64,000 nt of DNA from Gynuella sunshinyii YC6258 (GTDB taxonomy: Bacteria; Pseudomonadota; Gammaproteobacteria; Pseudomonadales; Natronospirillaceae), in NCBI RefSeq assembly GCF_000940805.1, contig NZ_CP007142.1, positions 2,394,593 to 2,458,592 of the forward strand. The letters run 5' to 3'. The notes below the pieces were generated by a model, which did no database searches, was not told the DNA's origin, and was given only the letters and a program-made list of their open reading frames with translations. Below are positions 48,152 through 58,574 of the stretch, piece by piece. Made by a program: the position numbers and the translations under genes. Within the stretch, counting starts at the first letter, position 1; the number at the start of each line of letters is the position of its first letter.

Positions 48152-48963
48152 CCTTGGCAATCACACGGGAACATCCCAAGGTCCGAGGAGCGACCAGAAA
48201 GAAGCAAAAGAAACCCAGTAAAATTCTCAGTTACGTTCGAGTGATACTGAATTTAAGAGCCTGGACTGTTATTGCTGTATTTGCTGTTACGGTCTGTTTG
48301 TTGTTTTTTACTGCTGTAGGAATTCAAAAAATACGCTGGTCTGTTTCCAGCGTTAAATTTGATCAGGTATTGATATATGAAGATGCTGATGCATTTAAAC
48401 AGTATTTATCAGGATTGGTTGGTGTGAACTTGTTGACCGGAGGGTTGCAGCAGGTCAAGTCTGATATCGAGTCATTCCCCTGGATTGCTTCTGCATCGCT
48501 ATCTTTGGAATGGCCTGGAGTGTTGCAGGTGTCGGTTGAAGAAGAGAAACCATTGGCATACTGGAACAACTCTGGTGTTGTCAGTCAAACAGGAAAAATC
48601 TTCAACTCAGAGACCAACTCTTTGATGTTGCCCAGGCTGTACGGTCCAAAAGGATCTCTCGATACTGTAATGCAGCAATATGTGACCTTTAGCTCCGCTT
48701 TGCTACGTCAGGGGCTGGTGCTTGACTCGCTGACTATGACTTCTGATGGCGGGGTGAGTTTAAAGACAGAATCGGGTATGGAAATTTTGCTGGGCAGAAA
48801 AGATATTACCGAACGCTTTGATTCGGTGCTAAGTGTGCTGGCTAGAAGCAATCAATATGTGGACAGGATAAAGTACCTTGATGCGCGGTATGAACATGCA
48901 GTGGCGCTGAAAGTGATTGAACAACAAGTTGTGAGTGGAGAAGAAACAAATGGCCGCGGCTAA
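48148..48963 (+). CDS. ftsQ: Cell division protein FtsQ
   Basis: This bitopic divisome scaffold recruits FtsL/FtsB. The 271-residue protein has a basic cytoplasmic segment ([13 protein letters not shown]), a membrane helix ([20 protein letters not shown]) and a periplasmic POTRA domain (~65-135). A beta domain with [22 protein letters not shown] and LPRLYGP follows. Its end overlaps the ftsA start by 14 bases. Confidence 0.93.
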   Translation: MTLAITREHPKVRGATRKKQKKPSKILSYVRVILNLRAWTVIAVFAVTVCLLFFTAVGIQKIRWSVSSVKFDQVLIYEDADAFKQYLSGLVGVNLLTGGLQQVKSDIESFPWIASASLSLEWPGVLQVSVEEEKPLAYWNNSGVVSQTGKIFNSETNSLMLPRLYGPKGSLDTVMQQYVTFSSALLRQGLVLDSLTMTSDGGVSLKTESGMEILLGRKDITERFDSVLSVLARSNQYVDRIKYLDARYEHAVALKVIEQQVVSGEETNGRG

Positions 48964-50191
48964 TCACGGACAATTACTCGTCGGACTGGATATCGGCACT
49001 TCAAAAGTAGTTGCTATCGTTGGGACGGTAACAGCCGATGGCGGTATCGAAATTGTGGGTCTTGGCTCACATAAGTCCCGAGGACTGAAAAAAGGAGTGG
49101 TCGTTAACATTGAATCGACAGTTCAATCTATCCAGCGTGCCATTGAAGAAGCTGAGCTAATGTCCGGTTGTGATATTCACTCCGTTCATGTGGGTATTGC
49201 CGGAAGTCATATTCATAGCTTGAACAGTCATGGCATTGTTGCCGTTCGCGATAAAGAAGTCATTGAGGCTGATATTGAACGGGTGTTGGATGCGGCCAAA
49301 GCTATTGCTGTGCCGGCGGATCAGAAAATTCTTCATATCCTGCCTCAGGAATACATTATTGATAGTCAGGAAGGCATTAAAGAACCACTGGGAATGTGTG
49401 GAGTTCGTTTAGAAGCGCGTGTGCATGTTGTCACTGGCGCGCTTAACGCGATTCAGAATATTGAGAAATGTATTCGGCGCTGTGGACTGGAAGTGGAAGA
49501 AATTATTTTGGAACAGTTGGCATCCAGTCATGCTGTGCTGACTGACGATGAAAGGGAATTAGGGGTTTGTCTTGTAGATATCGGTGGCGGAACAACAGAC
49601 ATCGCTATATTTACCGAAGGCGCTATCAGACATACCGCAGTGATTCCAATTGCCGGCGATCAGGTAACCAATGATATTGCCATGGCATTTGCAACACCTA
49701 CGCAGCATGCCGAAGATATAAAAATTAAATACGCATGTGCGTTAGCGCAATTAGCGAATGAAAACGAAACGATTCAGGTTCCCAGTGTAGGTGATCGTCC
49801 AGCCAGGTCGCTGACACGCCAGGCATTGGCAGAAGTTGTTGAGCCTCGTTATGAAGAATTGTTCACCCTTATTCAAGCCGAATTGAGAAGAAGTGGATTC
49901 GAAGATCTCATTCCCTCCGGAATTGTTTTGACAGGTGGGACAGCAAAAATGGAAGGAGCCGTTGAGTTGGCTGAGGAGGTATTTCATGTACCGGTTCGAT
50001 TAGCGAGCCCCCAGGAAATTACAGGTTTAACAGATATCGTCAGAAATCCGATTTATTCGACCGGCGTGGGACTGTTGATGCACGCAGCAAAGCAGGTTCA
50101 TGAGGGGGGCGTTCCCCAGGCGAAAGCCTATGTCGAAGAACAGGACGGTGTCTTGGTACGTATTAAAGAATGGTTTAAACGCAATTTTTAA
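48950..50191 (+). CDS. ftsA: Cell division protein FtsA
   Basis: This actin-like protein anchors FtsZ to the membrane. The 413-residue protein carries GLDIGTSKVVAIVG (phosphate 1), VCLVDIGGGTTDIAIF (phosphate 2), LTGGTAKMEGA, and a C-terminal amphipathic membrane-targeting helix (VRIKEWFKRNF). The ATG at 48950 has GGAG nine bases upstream and matches the family N-terminus; a GTG at 48935 is less likely. Confidence 0.96.
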   Translation: MAAANHGQLLVGLDIGTSKVVAIVGTVTADGGIEIVGLGSHKSRGLKKGVVVNIESTVQSIQRAIEEAELMSGCDIHSVHVGIAGSHIHSLNSHGIVAVRDKEVIEADIERVLDAAKAIAVPADQKILHILPQEYIIDSQEGIKEPLGMCGVRLEARVHVVTGALNAIQNIEKCIRRCGLEVEEIILEQLASSHAVLTDDERELGVCLVDIGGGTTDIAIFTEGAIRHTAVIPIAGDQVTNDIAMAFATPTQHAEDIKIKYACALAQLANENETIQVPSVGDRPARSLTRQALAEVVEPRYEELFTLIQAELRRSGFEDLIPSGIVLTGGTAKMEGAVELAEEVFHVPVRLASPQEITGLTDIVRNPIYSTGVGLLMHAAKQVHEGGVPQAKAYVEEQDGVLVRIKEWFKRNF

Positions 50192-50258
50192 GTTTTTTGA
50201 GACATACAGTCGGTCTGGATGATTTGACTGTATTAACCAAAAGCAGAGGAGCAGGGCT

Positions 50259-51455
50259 ATGTCCTTTAAAGATCGAGATTTAGAACACAAAACCAGTGAT
50301 ATTTTCACTTTAGTCGATGATTTCCCGCAATCAGCGGTCATCAAAGTCGTTGGTGTTGGCGGCGGCGGTGGCAATGCTGTTCAGCATATGCTTAACAGCA
50401 GTATTGAGGGTGTTGAATTTATTTGTGCCAACACAGATGCCCAGGCATTGAAGTCATTGGAGGCCCGCACTGCAGTCCAGCTCGGGGGCACCATTACCCG
50501 AGGCCTTGGCGCAGGAGCAAATCCGGAAATTGGCCGCCAATCCGCACTGGAAGACAGAGACCGCATCGCAGAGGTGCTCAAAGATGCCGATATGGTGTTT
50601 ATTACCGCAGGTATGGGGGGCGGAACAGGCACTGGTGCGGCTCCAATTGTTGCGGAAGTGGCCAAAGAAATGGGGATTCTGACGGTTGCAGTGGTAACCA
50701 AACCGTTCCAGTTTGAAGGACGGAAGAGGATGACCATTGCAGAAGCAGGCCTGGAAGAGTTAGGGCAACACGTTGATTCCCTGATTACCATTCCAAACCA
50801 GAAGCTACTTCAGGTGCTCGGCAATAATGTGACCTTGTTAGATGCATTCGCTGCAGCTAACGATGTGTTGTTAAATGCTGTACAGGGGGTTGCAGACCTG
50901 ATAATTCGTCCCGGTCTGATCAACGTGGACTTTGCTGACGTCCGTACAGTCATGTCCGAGATGGGTATGGCTATGATGGGGTCAGGCCGTGCAAGCGGTG
51001 AAAACCGTGCCTCAAAAGCAGCAGAAGCTGCTGTACGCAGTCCATTATTGGAAGATATCGATCTTCAGGGAGCCAGAGGTATTCTGGTAAATGTTACCGG
51101 TGGTTTGGACATGGGGCTGACTGAGTTTGATGAGGTTGGTCGAATAGTCCATGAATATGCTTCTGATGAAGCAACTGTGGTAGTGGGAACTGTTGTAGAT
51201 CCGGAAATCTCTGATGAAATCCGAGTTACGGTTGTGGCAACTGGCTTGAATCGCCCGGTAGCCAAACCTAAAGTGGCGGTTGACAATACCCGCAAAAGTG
51301 TTGCTCCGTCACCTGAAGCCCGGAAGTTTGATCGGTCACATCCTGTTGCTAAGAAAGCACATGGCCAGGAGGTTTCGCATCAGCAACAGAAGGAAATTTC
51401 CCGAGATTTAGACTATCTGGATATTCCTGCTTTTCTGCGGAAACAAGCTGACTAA
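50259..51455 (+). CDS. ftsZ: Cell division GTPase FtsZ
   Basis: This tubulin homologue forms the Z ring. The 398-residue protein has VGVGGGGGNAVQHML, the tubulin signature GGGTGTG (120-126) and the T7 loop around NVDFADVRTVM, then a variable linker. The conserved C-terminal peptide LDYLDIPAFLRKQ binds FtsA/ZipA. AGAGGAGCAGGGCT precedes the ATG. It follows ftsA by 67 bases. Confidence 0.98.
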   Translation: MSFKDRDLEHKTSDIFTLVDDFPQSAVIKVVGVGGGGGNAVQHMLNSSIEGVEFICANTDAQALKSLEARTAVQLGGTITRGLGAGANPEIGRQSALEDRDRIAEVLKDADMVFITAGMGGGTGTGAAPIVAEVAKEMGILTVAVVTKPFQFEGRKRMTIAEAGLEELGQHVDSLITIPNQKLLQVLGNNVTLLDAFAAANDVLLNAVQGVADLIIRPGLINVDFADVRTVMSEMGMAMMGSGRASGENRASKAAEAAVRSPLLEDIDLQGARGILVNVTGGLDMGLTEFDEVGRIVHEYASDEATVVVGTVVDPEISDEIRVTVVATGLNRPVAKPKVAVDNTRKSVAPSPEARKFDRSHPVAKKAHGQEVSHQQQKEISRDLDYLDIPAFLRKQAD

Positions 51456-51555
51456 AATATGAACGTTTACATAAAAATGGGTGCGGGTTATACAGCCGCT
51501 TTGGTAATATGCCGCGATTCAAAACCTATCCAAGTTGCTGCAGACCAAATTTAGT

Positions 51556-52467
51556 ATGATCAAACAACGTACACTCAAAAACATCATTAGGGCCACAGGG
51601 GTAGGCCTTCACTCCGGTGAAAAGGTCTACCTCACACTTAAACCTGCTCCAGTCGATACCGGTATTGTTTTTTGCCGAACGGATTTGGAACCAGTGGTTG
51701 AAATTCCGGCGAAGGCAATGAATGTTGGTGATACCACGATGTCGACGACTTTAATGGCCGGTGGTGCGAGTGTAGATACTGTTGAGCACCTGTTATCAGC
51801 AATGGCGGGTCTAGGGATAGACAACGCCTATATTGAAGTGAACGCTGCTGAAGTTCCGAGTATGGATGGTAGCGCTGGGCCTTTTGTGTTTCTGATTCAA
51901 TCGGCAGGGATTGAAGAGCAGGACCGGGCTAAGAAGTTTATACGCATCAAAAAAACGGTTGAAGTAAAGGATGGTGATAAATACGCCCGCTTTGAGCCCC
52001 ATAATGGTTTTAAGGTGTCTTTTACCATTGATTTTGATCATCCTGCGTTTAAAGACAGAAGTCAGAAACATTCTCTGGATTTTTCGACCACGTCTTTTAT
52101 TAAGGAAATCAGCCGGGCAAGAACATTTGGTTTTATGCGGGATTTTGAATACCTGAGGGCCAATAACCTGGCTTTGGGTGCTAGTTTCAATAATGCCATT
52201 GCTTTGGATGACTTTAAAATCCTCAACGAAGATGGCCTGCGTTATGAGAATGAGTTTGTAAAACACAAAATTCTTGATGCGGTTGGTGACTTATATCTGT
52301 TAGGACACAGTCTTTTAGGCCATTTTGTCGGCTTTAAATCTGGTCATGGTTTGAATAACTTACTGCTACGCGAACTTTTAAAACATGAAGATGCTTGGGA
52401 ATATGTTTCTTTTGAGGAAAAAAATGCTCCTATAGCCTATACTCCGGTACTAGCAACTGAATATTAA
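51556..52467 (+). CDS. lpxC: UDP-3-O-acyl-N-acetylglucosamine deacetylase LpxC
   Basis: This zinc enzyme makes the committed step of lipid A synthesis. The 303-residue protein begins [21 protein letters not shown]. Zinc-ligand motifs are [14 protein letters not shown] and [16 protein letters not shown] (His/Asp), with [14 protein letters not shown] holding the catalytic His. The ATG at 51556 fits the family; a TTG at 51535 does not. It follows ftsZ by 100 bases, the typical end of the dcw cluster. Confidence 0.98.
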   Translation: MIKQRTLKNIIRATGVGLHSGEKVYLTLKPAPVDTGIVFCRTDLEPVVEIPAKAMNVGDTTMSTTLMAGGASVDTVEHLLSAMAGLGIDNAYIEVNAAEVPSMDGSAGPFVFLIQSAGIEEQDRAKKFIRIKKTVEVKDGDKYARFEPHNGFKVSFTIDFDHPAFKDRSQKHSLDFSTTSFIKEISRARTFGFMRDFEYLRANNLALGASFNNAIALDDFKILNEDGLRYENEFVKHKILDAVGDLYLLGHSLLGHFVGFKSGHGLNNLLLRELLKHEDAWEYVSFEEKNAPIAYTPVLATEY

Positions 52468-52496
52468 TGCAACTACCGTAGTGTCCAGTATTTTCT

Positions 52497-53426
52497 ATGA
52501 TCAATATTATCGTCGTCAGCAGGCGAAATGGTCGCGTCAGATCACTCTCCTCAGGAATGACTCTCTTCCTATTTCTCATAGGACTCTCTTCTTTGGGGGG
52601 AGTCGGTTATTTTGGTTATTGGCTGGGGGACGAGCTTCAAAACGACGTTTTTGACCAAAACTCGGCCGCAGCCTGGAAGAAAACACTGGCCAAACAGAAA
52701 GAAGATATTTCCCAAGTAAAGCAGTACAGCGAAGAACAGATTCAGGCGCTGACAGTTAAAATCGCAGAATTGCAGGCCAGAGCCACTCGCGTCGATGCCT
52801 TGGGTGAGCACTTGGTTAAAGTCGCCAAGCTTGACGAAGGTGAGTTCAATTTCTCTGAACCCCCTGCTGTAGGAGGGCCCGAAGCCAGCGATTTGTACAG
52901 TGCTGCTTATCAGGTACCGGTATTAACTGATGTTATTGATGATTTGGCAACTCGTATTGAAGGCCGCGAGGAGCAGTTGACGATATTGGAGAGTTTGTTG
53001 GGAAGTCGCAAGATCAGCAATGATACCTTTATTGCGGGTCGTCCAATATTGAAAGGATGGATGTCTTCACGCTATGGATACAGATCAGATCCCTTTACGG
53101 GTAAGATGGCCTGGCATGAGGGCGTAGACTTTGCCGGTAAAGAAGGTTCCGAAATTGTCTCAGTCGCTGCTGGAGTGGTCACCTGGGCCGGAGAGCGTTA
53201 CGGCTATGGTCAGATGGTTGAAATCAATCATGGTTCCGGATATTCCACGCGGTATGGGCATTCCAAAGAAGTACTGGTCAAAGTTGGTGATATTGTCAAA
53301 AAAGGTCAGGTAATTGCCAAAATGGGGAGTACCGGACGTTCAACGGGTCCTCATTGTCATTTTGAAGTGCACAATAACGGCAAAGCACTCGATCCAGCCA
53401 AATTTATTCTTCGCGCAAGCAAATAA
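52497..53426 (+). CDS. M23-family peptidoglycan endopeptidase, membrane-anchored
   Basis: This 309-residue protein has an N-terminal membrane anchor (LFLFLIGLSSLGGVGYFGYWL), a coiled-coil region (~55-110), and a C-terminal LytM/M23 domain. Zinc ligands appear intact: WHEGVDFAG (HxxxD) and HCHFEVHNNG (HxH). It is likely a D,D-endopeptidase or an amidase-regulating factor acting on periplasmic peptidoglycan. It lies 29 bases after lpxC, fitting a wall-remodelling role at the end of the cluster. Confidence 0.92.
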   Translation: MINIIVVSRRNGRVRSLSSGMTLFLFLIGLSSLGGVGYFGYWLGDELQNDVFDQNSAAAWKKTLAKQKEDISQVKQYSEEQIQALTVKIAELQARATRVDALGEHLVKVAKLDEGEFNFSEPPAVGGPEASDLYSAAYQVPVLTDVIDDLATRIEGREEQLTILESLLGSRKISNDTFIAGRPILKGWMSSRYGYRSDPFTGKMAWHEGVDFAGKEGSEIVSVAAGVVTWAGERYGYGQMVEINHGSGYSTRYGHSKEVLVKVGDIVKKGQVIAKMGSTGRSTGPHCHFEVHNNGKALDPAKFILRASK

Positions 53427-53573
53427 AAATTCACAATTTGCTTGCGATCTAACAAAAAGCCTCCATTTTCCAAAGACATAAACTAACTGAGCCGGTATAT
53501 TTAGCGGCCAAAAATTTGTCTTACTTATCAGAGCGGCTGACAGGGCCCGAAGTATTACAACTATATCTTTTAA

Positions 53574-53658
53574 CCAGAACCTATCTCAAAATTGGAAATA
53601 TACGACCCTGATTTCAGTAGATATCACCGATTTTGATCAGTTTTAAGATAGGTTCTGG
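53574..53658. repeat. 85-base IS/MITE-like element or long hairpin upstream of secA
   Basis: CCAGAACCTATCTCAAAA (53574-53591) and its near-perfect complement TTTTAAGATAGGTTCTGG (53641-53658) form 18-base terminal inverted repeats with one mismatch, extendable to 21 bases with two mismatches, around a ~49-base AT-rich core. No clear target-site duplication is visible. It ends 35 bases before the secA start. It could be a MITE remnant or a leader hairpin. No second copy is seen in this window. Confidence 0.6.
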
Positions 53659-53693
53659 CAAACCCATCGCGATTGAGGCAATTAAGACAGCAG

Positions 53694-56426
53694 ATGTTTA
53701 CCAGAATTGTTACAAAGATTGTCGGCAGTAAAAACGACCGCGAAGTAAAGCGGTTACTTAAACAAGTTCAAAAAATTAATGCGTTGGAGCCGGAGTTCGC
53801 AGCGCTGAACGATGAACAGCTTAAGGGAAAGACCCAAGAGTTTAAAAAACGGCTTGAGAACGAATCTCTTGACCAACTGCTACCAGAGGCTTTTGCTGCT
53901 GTCAGAGAGGCCAGCAAAAGGGTTCTTGGATTGCGGCATTTTGATGTGCAACTGGTTGGTGGAATGGTACTCAACAGTAGCAAGATTGCCGAGATGCGGA
54001 CTGGGGAAGGAAAGACTCTAGTCGCAACATTGCCCTGTTATCTCAATGCCTTGACTGGTGACAGTGTGCATGTCGTGACTGTGAACGATTATCTGGCTCA
54101 GCGTGATGCCAGTTGGATGAGACCTCTTTTCGCTGCGCTTGATTTATCTGTGGGAGTTGTCGTCTCACAACAGCCGCCGGAAGAGAAGCGCTTGGCTTAT
54201 AAAGCGGATATCACCTACGGGACCAATAACGAATTTGGGTTTGACTATCTTCGTGACAATATGGCTTTCCGGATGGAGGATAAATTTCAGCGTGGCCACT
54301 ATTTCGCGGTAGTCGACGAAGTGGACTCCATTCTGATTGATGAAGCCAGGACTCCGCTTATTATCTCTGGTCCTGCTGAAGACAGTTCAGAGAGATACCT
54401 CCAGATCAATAAACTCATTCCAAACCTTGTACGAGAATACCCTGCTGAAGAGGGTCAGGAGTTGAAGCCAGGTGACTTCATCATTGATGAAAAACACCGT
54501 TCTTTGGAGCTGACTGAAGCAGGGCATGAAAAAGTTGAGCAGCTACTGGCAGACAATGGTTTGCTCGCGGAAGGTGAAAGTCTCTATTCAGCGACTAATT
54601 TGAGTTTGTTACATCATGTTAACGCTGCTATTAAAGCGCACTTTATGTTCCACCGTAATGTTGATTACATCATCGAAGGTGGTGAAGTGGTTATCGTTGA
54701 TGAGCATACTGGACGGAAAATGCCAGGGCGCCGATGGAGTGAAGGCATTCATCAGGCGATTGAAGCAAAAGAAAATCTGACGATTCAAAAAGAAAACCAG
54801 ACACTGGCATCAACTACCTTCCAGAATTACTTTCGCCTGTATACCAAATTGTCCGGGATGACCGGAACAGCAGATACAGAGGCTTTTGAATTTAGACAGA
54901 TTTATGGTCTGGATGTGGTTGTAATACCTACAAACAGGGTTGTTAAACGGGTTGACTATAACGATCTGGTGTTTTTATCTGAGGATGAAAAGTTTGAGGC
55001 CATTGTTAAGGATATTCAGGCAAATATAGAAGCCGGTAGGCCCGTGTTAGTGGGTACTGCCTCTGTAGAAGCGTCGGAGCGGGTGTCTTCGGCTTTGCAG
55101 AATCACAAAATCCCTCACAATGTTCTGAATGCGAAAAACCATGCTAACGAAGCTATGATTATCGCCAATGCCGGTTTACCCGGTGCTGTAACCATCGCGA
55201 CTAATATGGCAGGGCGTGGTACAGATATTATGTTAGGCGGTAATTGGGAGGCGGAAGTTAAGCAGTTGGAAGAACCTTCCGAAGCCGAGATAACCAGAAT
55301 CAAAAGTGAGTGGCAACAACGTCATGAAGCGGTCCTGGCGGCGGGAGGTTTGCACATTATTGGTACTGAACGCCATGAATCCCGACGTATTGATAACCAG
55401 CTCCGTGGCCGTTCTGGGCGACAGGGTGATCCTGGATCCTCACGCTTTTTCCTGTCAATTGATGACAATCTCATGCGGATTTTCATGTCTGACCGAATGA
55501 AAGGTTTCATGAAATCAATGGGTATGGATAAAGGAGAGGCTATTGAGCATAAAATGGTCAGTAACGCGATTGAGAAGGCTCAGCGGAAGGTAGAGAACCG
55601 CAACTTCGATATTCGGAAATCATTGCTCGAATTTGATGATGTCAATAACGATCAGCGTTCTGTTATTTATCAGCAGCGTGATGAGTTGATGTCCTCAGAT
55701 AGCATCCAGGATGTGATCCAGAACATCCGTAAAGATGTAACCAATCAGTTAATCGACGAGTATGTCCCACCAGAAAGTCTGCATGAACAGTGGGATATTG
55801 CAGGTTTGGAAAAAGCGCTGACGGCCGAGTTTGATATTCAGCTACCTGTTCAGGAGTGGCTGGATGCAGACCAACACTTCAACGAGCCGCAACTGCGACA
55901 AAAGATTGTCGAGGAGATGGAGCGCGTATATCAGGAAAAAGAAGGACAGGTTGGTGCTGATGCAATGCGCCGCTTTGAAAAGCAAATCATGCTTCAGGTG
56001 CTTGACCAGCGTTGGAAAGAGCATCTTCAGGCGATGGACCACTTACGAATGGGGATTCATTTGCGAGGATATGCTCAGAAGAATCCTAAACAGGAGTATA
56101 AGCGAGAGTCATTTCTGCTGTTCCAGAACCTGCTGGAAGAGGTTAAGTCAGATACCGTTAAAATTCTCTCTCGCATGCAGTTGATGACTCGTGAGCAGGC
56201 TGAGGAAATAGAACGCCGCCGTCAGGCCCTGGAAGAGAGAATGCAATATCAGCACGAACAGGCCAGTGCGGTTCCTGAAGCACGATCACAGCCAGAGGCC
56301 AACTCAGATCCTGAGCCTAACAAGCCCCAGCCGATGGTACGCAAAGGGCAAAAAGTTGGTCGGAATGACCCATGTCCTTGTGGATCAGGAAAAAAATATA
56401 AGCAATGTCATGGCCGGTTGAGCTGA
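53694..56426 (+). CDS. secA: Preprotein translocase ATPase SecA
   Basis: This motor protein drives secretion through SecYEG. The 910-residue protein has Walker [13 protein letters not shown], Walker [22 protein letters not shown] and [13 protein letters not shown]. Helicase motif VI is [19 protein letters not shown], and the C-terminal zinc motif [17 protein letters not shown] binds SecB. The ATG at 53694 ([18 protein letters not shown]) fits the family; a TTG at 53673 is less likely. The ribosome binding site is weak. No secM-like upstream ORF is evident. Confidence 0.98.
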   Translation: MFTRIVTKIVGSKNDREVKRLLKQVQKINALEPEFAALNDEQLKGKTQEFKKRLENESLDQLLPEAFAAVREASKRVLGLRHFDVQLVGGMVLNSSKIAEMRTGEGKTLVATLPCYLNALTGDSVHVVTVNDYLAQRDASWMRPLFAALDLSVGVVVSQQPPEEKRLAYKADITYGTNNEFGFDYLRDNMAFRMEDKFQRGHYFAVVDEVDSILIDEARTPLIISGPAEDSSERYLQINKLIPNLVREYPAEEGQELKPGDFIIDEKHRSLELTEAGHEKVEQLLADNGLLAEGESLYSATNLSLLHHVNAAIKAHFMFHRNVDYIIEGGEVVIVDEHTGRKMPGRRWSEGIHQAIEAKENLTIQKENQTLASTTFQNYFRLYTKLSGMTGTADTEAFEFRQIYGLDVVVIPTNRVVKRVDYNDLVFLSEDEKFEAIVKDIQANIEAGRPVLVGTASVEASERVSSALQNHKIPHNVLNAKNHANEAMIIANAGLPGAVTIATNMAGRGTDIMLGGNWEAEVKQLEEPSEAEITRIKSEWQQRHEAVLAAGGLHIIGTERHESRRIDNQLRGRSGRQGDPGSSRFFLSIDDNLMRIFMSDRMKGFMKSMGMDKGEAIEHKMVSNAIEKAQRKVENRNFDIRKSLLEFDDVNNDQRSVIYQQRDELMSSDSIQDVIQNIRKDVTNQLIDEYVPPESLHEQWDIAGLEKALTAEFDIQLPVQEWLDADQHFNEPQLRQKIVEEMERVYQEKEGQVGADAMRRFEKQIMLQVLDQRWKEHLQAMDHLRMGIHLRGYAQKNPKQEYKRESFLLFQNLLEEVKSDTVKILSRMQLMTREQAEEIERRRQALEERMQYQHEQASAVPEARSQPEANSDPEPNKPQPMVRKGQKVGRNDPCPCGSGKKYKQCHGRLS

Positions 56427-56442
56427 TCTCACATAACCGAAC

Positions 56443-56476
56443 CCCCATTTTGGAAATGATTAAAATGGGGTGATAT
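56443..56476 (+). terminator. Terminator after secA
   Basis: CCCCATTTT and AAAATGGGG form a perfect 9-bp stem with a 10-base loop, followed by TGATATTTTTG. It lies 16 bases past the secA stop and before argJ. Confidence 0.6.
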
Positions 56477-56508
56477 TTTTGAAAAGTAGAATCTGAGGGT
56501 TCATCTAA

Positions 56509-57732
56509 ATGGCTGTTGGTCATGAAACGTTGTCGCAATTGTTTCCTGTAAATGGAGTATCTATTGGAATCGCGTGCGCGGGTATTAAAAAGCCAAATCG
56601 TAGGGATCTGGTGATATTTGATATCGCTCCGGGTAGTCAGGTTGCCGGGGTTTTTACCAAAAACAAGTTCTGTGCAGCACCCGTTCACGTGGCAAAAAAA
56701 CATCTGGCAAGTGGTGAAGGTATCCGTTTTCTGGTCATTAATACCGGAAATGCAAATGCAGGAACCGGACGTCAGGGGATGGAGGATGCGATTGAGACCT
56801 GCACTCGTCTGGCAGCCATCAGAAACGTTGGGACTCATCAAGTGCTGCCGTTTTCCACAGGGGTTATTGGTGAAAACCTGCCAATGGACAGGTTATTGGC
56901 GGGATTGCCAAACGCAGTAGAGACACTGGAAGTCGATAACTGGGAAGATGCTGCCTACGGTATCATGACGACAGATACCCGGCCTAAAGCTATCAGTGCG
57001 CAGTTTCAGTATCAGGGTGAAATCATAACCGTAACAGGAATCGCTAAAGGGTCTGGGATGATCAAGCCTAACATGGCTACGATGTTGGGGTTTGTTGCTA
57101 CCGATGCACCGGTTACGCAACTTTTGCTGCAAAAAATACTTAGTGAAGCAAATGAGCAGAGTTTCAATCGTATAACTGTGGATGGAGACACATCCACCAA
57201 TGATGCCTGTATTCTGATTGCCACCGGTAAAGCAGCGGTGCCTTGTTGTGATTCTGAAGATTCGGATTTATACCGTTTTCTTAAGAAGACCGTTGGAGAG
57301 GTGTTGCTTTTTCTGGCCCAGGCGATTGTAAGAGATGGTGAAGGGGCGACCAAATTTGTCACTGTTGTCGTAAATGAGGCGCGTAACTCAGCAGAAGCAC
57401 TTGAAGTGGCTTATACGATTGCCCATTCCCCATTGGTTAAAACAGCTTTCTCTGCCAGTGACGCTAACTGGGGTAGAATTTTGGCAGCCGTTGGTCGTAG
57501 CCAGATCGAAGAGCTCGATGTCAACCGGGTTTCAATCTGGCTGGATGATGTCCGTATCGTTCATAATGGTCAGCGGGATGATAAGTACACTGAAGAACAG
57601 GGAAGCAAAGTCATGGCTCAGGAGGAAATCAGAATTACTGTTAGTCTTGGGCAAGGGGAAGCTTCAGAACGAATATACACCACGGATCTGTCTGCCGAAT
57701 ACGTTCGTATTAACGCAGAATACCGGACTTAA
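56509..57732 (+). CDS. argJ: Bifunctional glutamate N-acetyltransferase / ornithine acetyltransferase ArgJ
   Basis: This enzyme recycles the acetyl group of arginine synthesis and may also make N-acetylglutamate. The 407-residue Ntn-type proenzyme has the autocleavage site in KPNMATMLGF (between Ala and Thr; Thr becomes the nucleophile), GDTSTNDACIL, and FSASDANWGRILAA. It stands alone between secA and convergent yacG; argC is elsewhere in the window. Confidence 0.96.
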   Translation: MAVGHETLSQLFPVNGVSIGIACAGIKKPNRRDLVIFDIAPGSQVAGVFTKNKFCAAPVHVAKKHLASGEGIRFLVINTGNANAGTGRQGMEDAIETCTRLAAIRNVGTHQVLPFSTGVIGENLPMDRLLAGLPNAVETLEVDNWEDAAYGIMTTDTRPKAISAQFQYQGEIITVTGIAKGSGMIKPNMATMLGFVATDAPVTQLLLQKILSEANEQSFNRITVDGDTSTNDACILIATGKAAVPCCDSEDSDLYRFLKKTVGEVLLFLAQAIVRDGEGATKFVTVVVNEARNSAEALEVAYTIAHSPLVKTAFSASDANWGRILAAVGRSQIEELDVNRVSIWLDDVRIVHNGQRDDKYTEEQGSKVMAQEEIRITVSLGQGEASERIYTTDLSAEYVRINAEYRT

Positions 57733-57750
57733 CTGGTCAGAACAAAAAAT

Positions 57751-57775
57751 TGGGAAAGACTAGATGTCTTTCCCA
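57751..57775. terminator. Bidirectional terminator of argJ and yacG
   Basis: TGGGAAAGAC and GTCTTTCCCA form a perfect 10-bp stem with a 5-base loop. The plus strand continues TTGTTTTC; the minus strand continues ATTTTTTGTTC. The right arm lies inside the last codons of yacG. Confidence 0.75.
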
Positions 57776-57978
57776 TTGTTTTCTGGATCGATAAAAAAAT
57801 CGTCCAAATCCTCAGAAAACGGATCATCCATCAATGCTGGGCCAGCAATACGATGACCTTCAGAAGCCCAGTCTCCCAAATCAATGAGTTTGCATCGTTC
57901 ACAACAAAACGGTCGAAATTGATTTTCCTCTGACCATTCAGTTTCTTTTTTACAAGTCGGACATTTTACCCTAATCAT
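57760..57978 (-). CDS. yacG: DNA gyrase inhibitor YacG (zinc ribbon)
   Basis: This 72-residue protein has the zinc-binding motif CPTC (Cys7, Cys10) paired with FCCERCKLIDLGDWASEGHRI, as in YacG. YacG binds GyrB and inhibits gyrase in E. coli. The C-terminal tail is acidic. Its start overlaps the coaE stop as ATGA; it is the last gene of the pilBCD-coaE-yacG run. Confidence 0.94.
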   Translation of the reverse strand: MIRVKCPTCKKETEWSEENQFRPFCCERCKLIDLGDWASEGHRIAGPALMDDPFSEDLDDFFIDPENNGKDI

Positions 57979-58574
57979 GATTTAGCCAGTTCTAAGAGAG
58001 TTTGAGCGATAGCATCAAGCTTATGATGAAAAGCTGTGATTGTTGAGTCGTTTGTGATGATGAAATCAGCAATTTCAAGCTTTTGTTCATCGGGCATCTG
58101 CTGATTGATGATACTGTTTACGATGTCCACTGAGCTGCTATCTCGGCTCACGGCTCGCTGGGTTCTAATCTTGACTGGAGCTATTATCAGGATATTCCGA
58201 TAACACAGTTTGTACTGTTCTGACTCGTACAATAGTGGCGACACTAATAATGTCACCGCATTTTTCGGTGCTGCTTTAATTTTTTCTTGCATAAGAGATC
58301 GTATGGCGGGGTGTGTCACGGATTCCAGCCATGTCTTTTCTGCAACGTCAGAAAAAATAAGCTCTCTGAGCTTTGAGCGGTCCAGGCTTCCGTCGGCTAA
58401 TAATATTCCATTTCCAAAATGGCTGACTATCTCCTGGTAAGCCTTTTGGCCCGGCATTACCACTTCTCTGGCCAACACATCAGTATCGATCATATTAAAT
58501 TGATACTGTTCCTGGAGATATGTACTGGCCTCTGTTTTCCCGCTGGCGATGCCTCCTCCCAGGCCTACAATCAT
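57975..58574 (-). CDS. coaE: Dephospho-CoA kinase
   Basis: This enzyme makes the last step of CoA synthesis. The 199-residue P-loop kinase begins MIVGLGGGIASGKTEAS (Walker A GGIASGKT), then IDTDVLAREVV with the catalytic Asp, and the lid region around RTQRAVSRD. The ATG at 58574 overlaps the pilD stop (ATGA) and gives the family N-terminus; one at 58598 adds eight residues inside pilD. The pilD-coaE-yacG linkage is conserved in many gammaproteobacteria. Confidence 0.95.
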   Translation of the reverse strand: MIVGLGGGIASGKTEASTYLQEQYQFNMIDTDVLAREVVMPGQKAYQEIVSHFGNGILLADGSLDRSKLRELIFSDVAEKTWLESVTHPAIRSLMQEKIKAAPKNAVTLLVSPLLYESEQYKLCYRNILIIAPVKIRTQRAVSRDSSSVDIVNSIINQQMPDEQKLEIADFIITNDSTITAFHHKLDAIAQTLLELAKS

